A DNA stretch of 64,000 bases from Sphingobacterium hungaricum (GTDB lineage Bacteria > Bacteroidota > Bacteroidia > Sphingobacteriales > Sphingobacteriaceae). The notes under the pieces are model-generated. The model worked only from the letters and a program-made list of their open reading frames with translations. It ran no database searches and was not told the origin of the DNA. The translations under genes were made by a program, and so were the position numbers. Location of the stretch: positions 1,187,009 to 1,251,008 of the forward strand of contig NZ_MU158698.1 of the NCBI RefSeq assembly GCF_015210005.1, read 5' to 3'. Each line of letters starts with the position of its first letter. Position 1 is the first letter of the stretch. Shown one piece after another: positions 63,705-64,000 of this stretch.

Positions 63705-63981
63705 AACAACTAACTAGAAAACTAATTTACTGATTATTATTTTCACTTATCCGAATTCCATCAGTTTATCGCTTAAATTGTAATTATTTAAAAAAAATTG
63801 ACATAAATATTCCAAAAAAATACCAATAATTCCATTTTTACTTATTATTTTTGATAAATTTATAATTCAGAAACATACTAAACGGAATAAAATTTGAAAC
63901 AGATAAAGGCATTTTATTCGAATAAAAATTTTATTTTCTCTTAAAAAAATCAAATCAGATAATTATTAATCATCAATTTTT
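63705..63981. other. AT-rich intergenic stretch
   Basis: Very AT-rich, with several TTATTTTT-like runs and GAATAAAATTT-type text but no hairpin terminator, no clear promoter pair and no open frame. Presumably it holds divergent promoters for the kinase-like gene and the gene starting at 63982. Confidence 0.3.
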
Positions 63982-64000
63982 ATGGACAAAACATACTCAA
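63982..64000 (+). CDS. possible start of a gene cut by the window end
   Basis: ATG at 63982 gives MDKTYS before the window ends. Position after a long promoter-like AT stretch makes a start plausible; nothing more can be seen. Confidence 0.2.

Noticed and set aside
1-64000. tRNA or rRNA genes, prophage, integrated plasmid
   Set aside because: No cloverleaf-like or rRNA-like sequence was seen in the intergenic gaps, and no integrase, phage structural or conjugation genes occur.

Overview
The window looks like a chromosomal segment of a low-GC Bacteroidota, most likely Sphingobacteriaceae (Sphingobacterium/Pedobacter-like). Reasons: promoters of the TTTG-N19-TAnnTTTG type (for example 17746-17776 and, with an 18-base spacer, recA at 37675-37704), few clear Shine-Dalgarno sites, a fused hemC-hemD gene, a split set of arginine genes, S9A and S8 exported peptidases, and many short lipoproteins. 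The species assignment is inference from gene content only. I saw no rRNA, tRNA, CRISPR array or prophage.

Layout. 1-3602: the end of a TerC-family membrane protein, a Fic-domain protein preceded by a three-copy 41-bp AT-rich repeat, an FMN-dependent alpha-hydroxy-acid dehydrogenase, and an XRE regulator. 3625-16137: the most striking block, a rightward operon encoding a YbjN-like protein, PspA/IM30, a small DUF4177-like protein, a YqiJ-like OB-fold membrane protein, a YqiK-like flotillin, a 1611-residue AAA ATPase and an exported MORN/YwqK-repeat protein. The XRE gene is divergent from it and operator-like dyads lie in the shared promoter region. Between flotillin and ATPase sits a REP-associated (Y1/HUH) transposase flanked by two matching cassettes of REP-like palindromes. 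16207-20819: argH on the minus strand, a 520-bp non-coding stretch holding a complete promoter-terminator unit for a small RNA, then rbfA, aat, a class V aminotransferase and a DUF2027 protein.

21508-27778: haem (tetrapyrrole) synthesis hemA, hemCD, hemB, hemL, then a lipoprotein. 27847-31323: leftward arginine genes argC, a GNAT, argG and a second GNAT that may make N-acylglutamate. 31815-38746: small membrane and lipoproteins, oligopeptidase B-like S9A peptidase, subtilase, nth and recA. 38866-42978 (minus strand): pruA, msrA, sodA, tadA, csaA and a CsbD-like protein. 43037-51191: outer-membrane barrel, the sdhCAB respiratory complex and a very large NtrY-like sensor kinase without an adjacent response regulator.

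51434-63704: coiled-coil membrane protein, gmd, a lipoprotein, two UPF0104/LPG-synthase-like membrane proteins, an SDR, an alpha/beta hydrolase operon with a DUF2089 regulator, a PlsC-type acyltransferase, a GT2 glycosyltransferase, ruvC, and a conserved hypothetical protein in which I see protein-kinase-like motifs. The window ends at the possible start of another gene.

The best candidates for something undescribed are the PspA/flotillin/giant-ATPase/MORN envelope system with its RAYT-REP insertion, the small-RNA unit at about 17.75-17.96 kb, the kinase-like protein at the right end, and the phased 41-bp repeats in front of fic.
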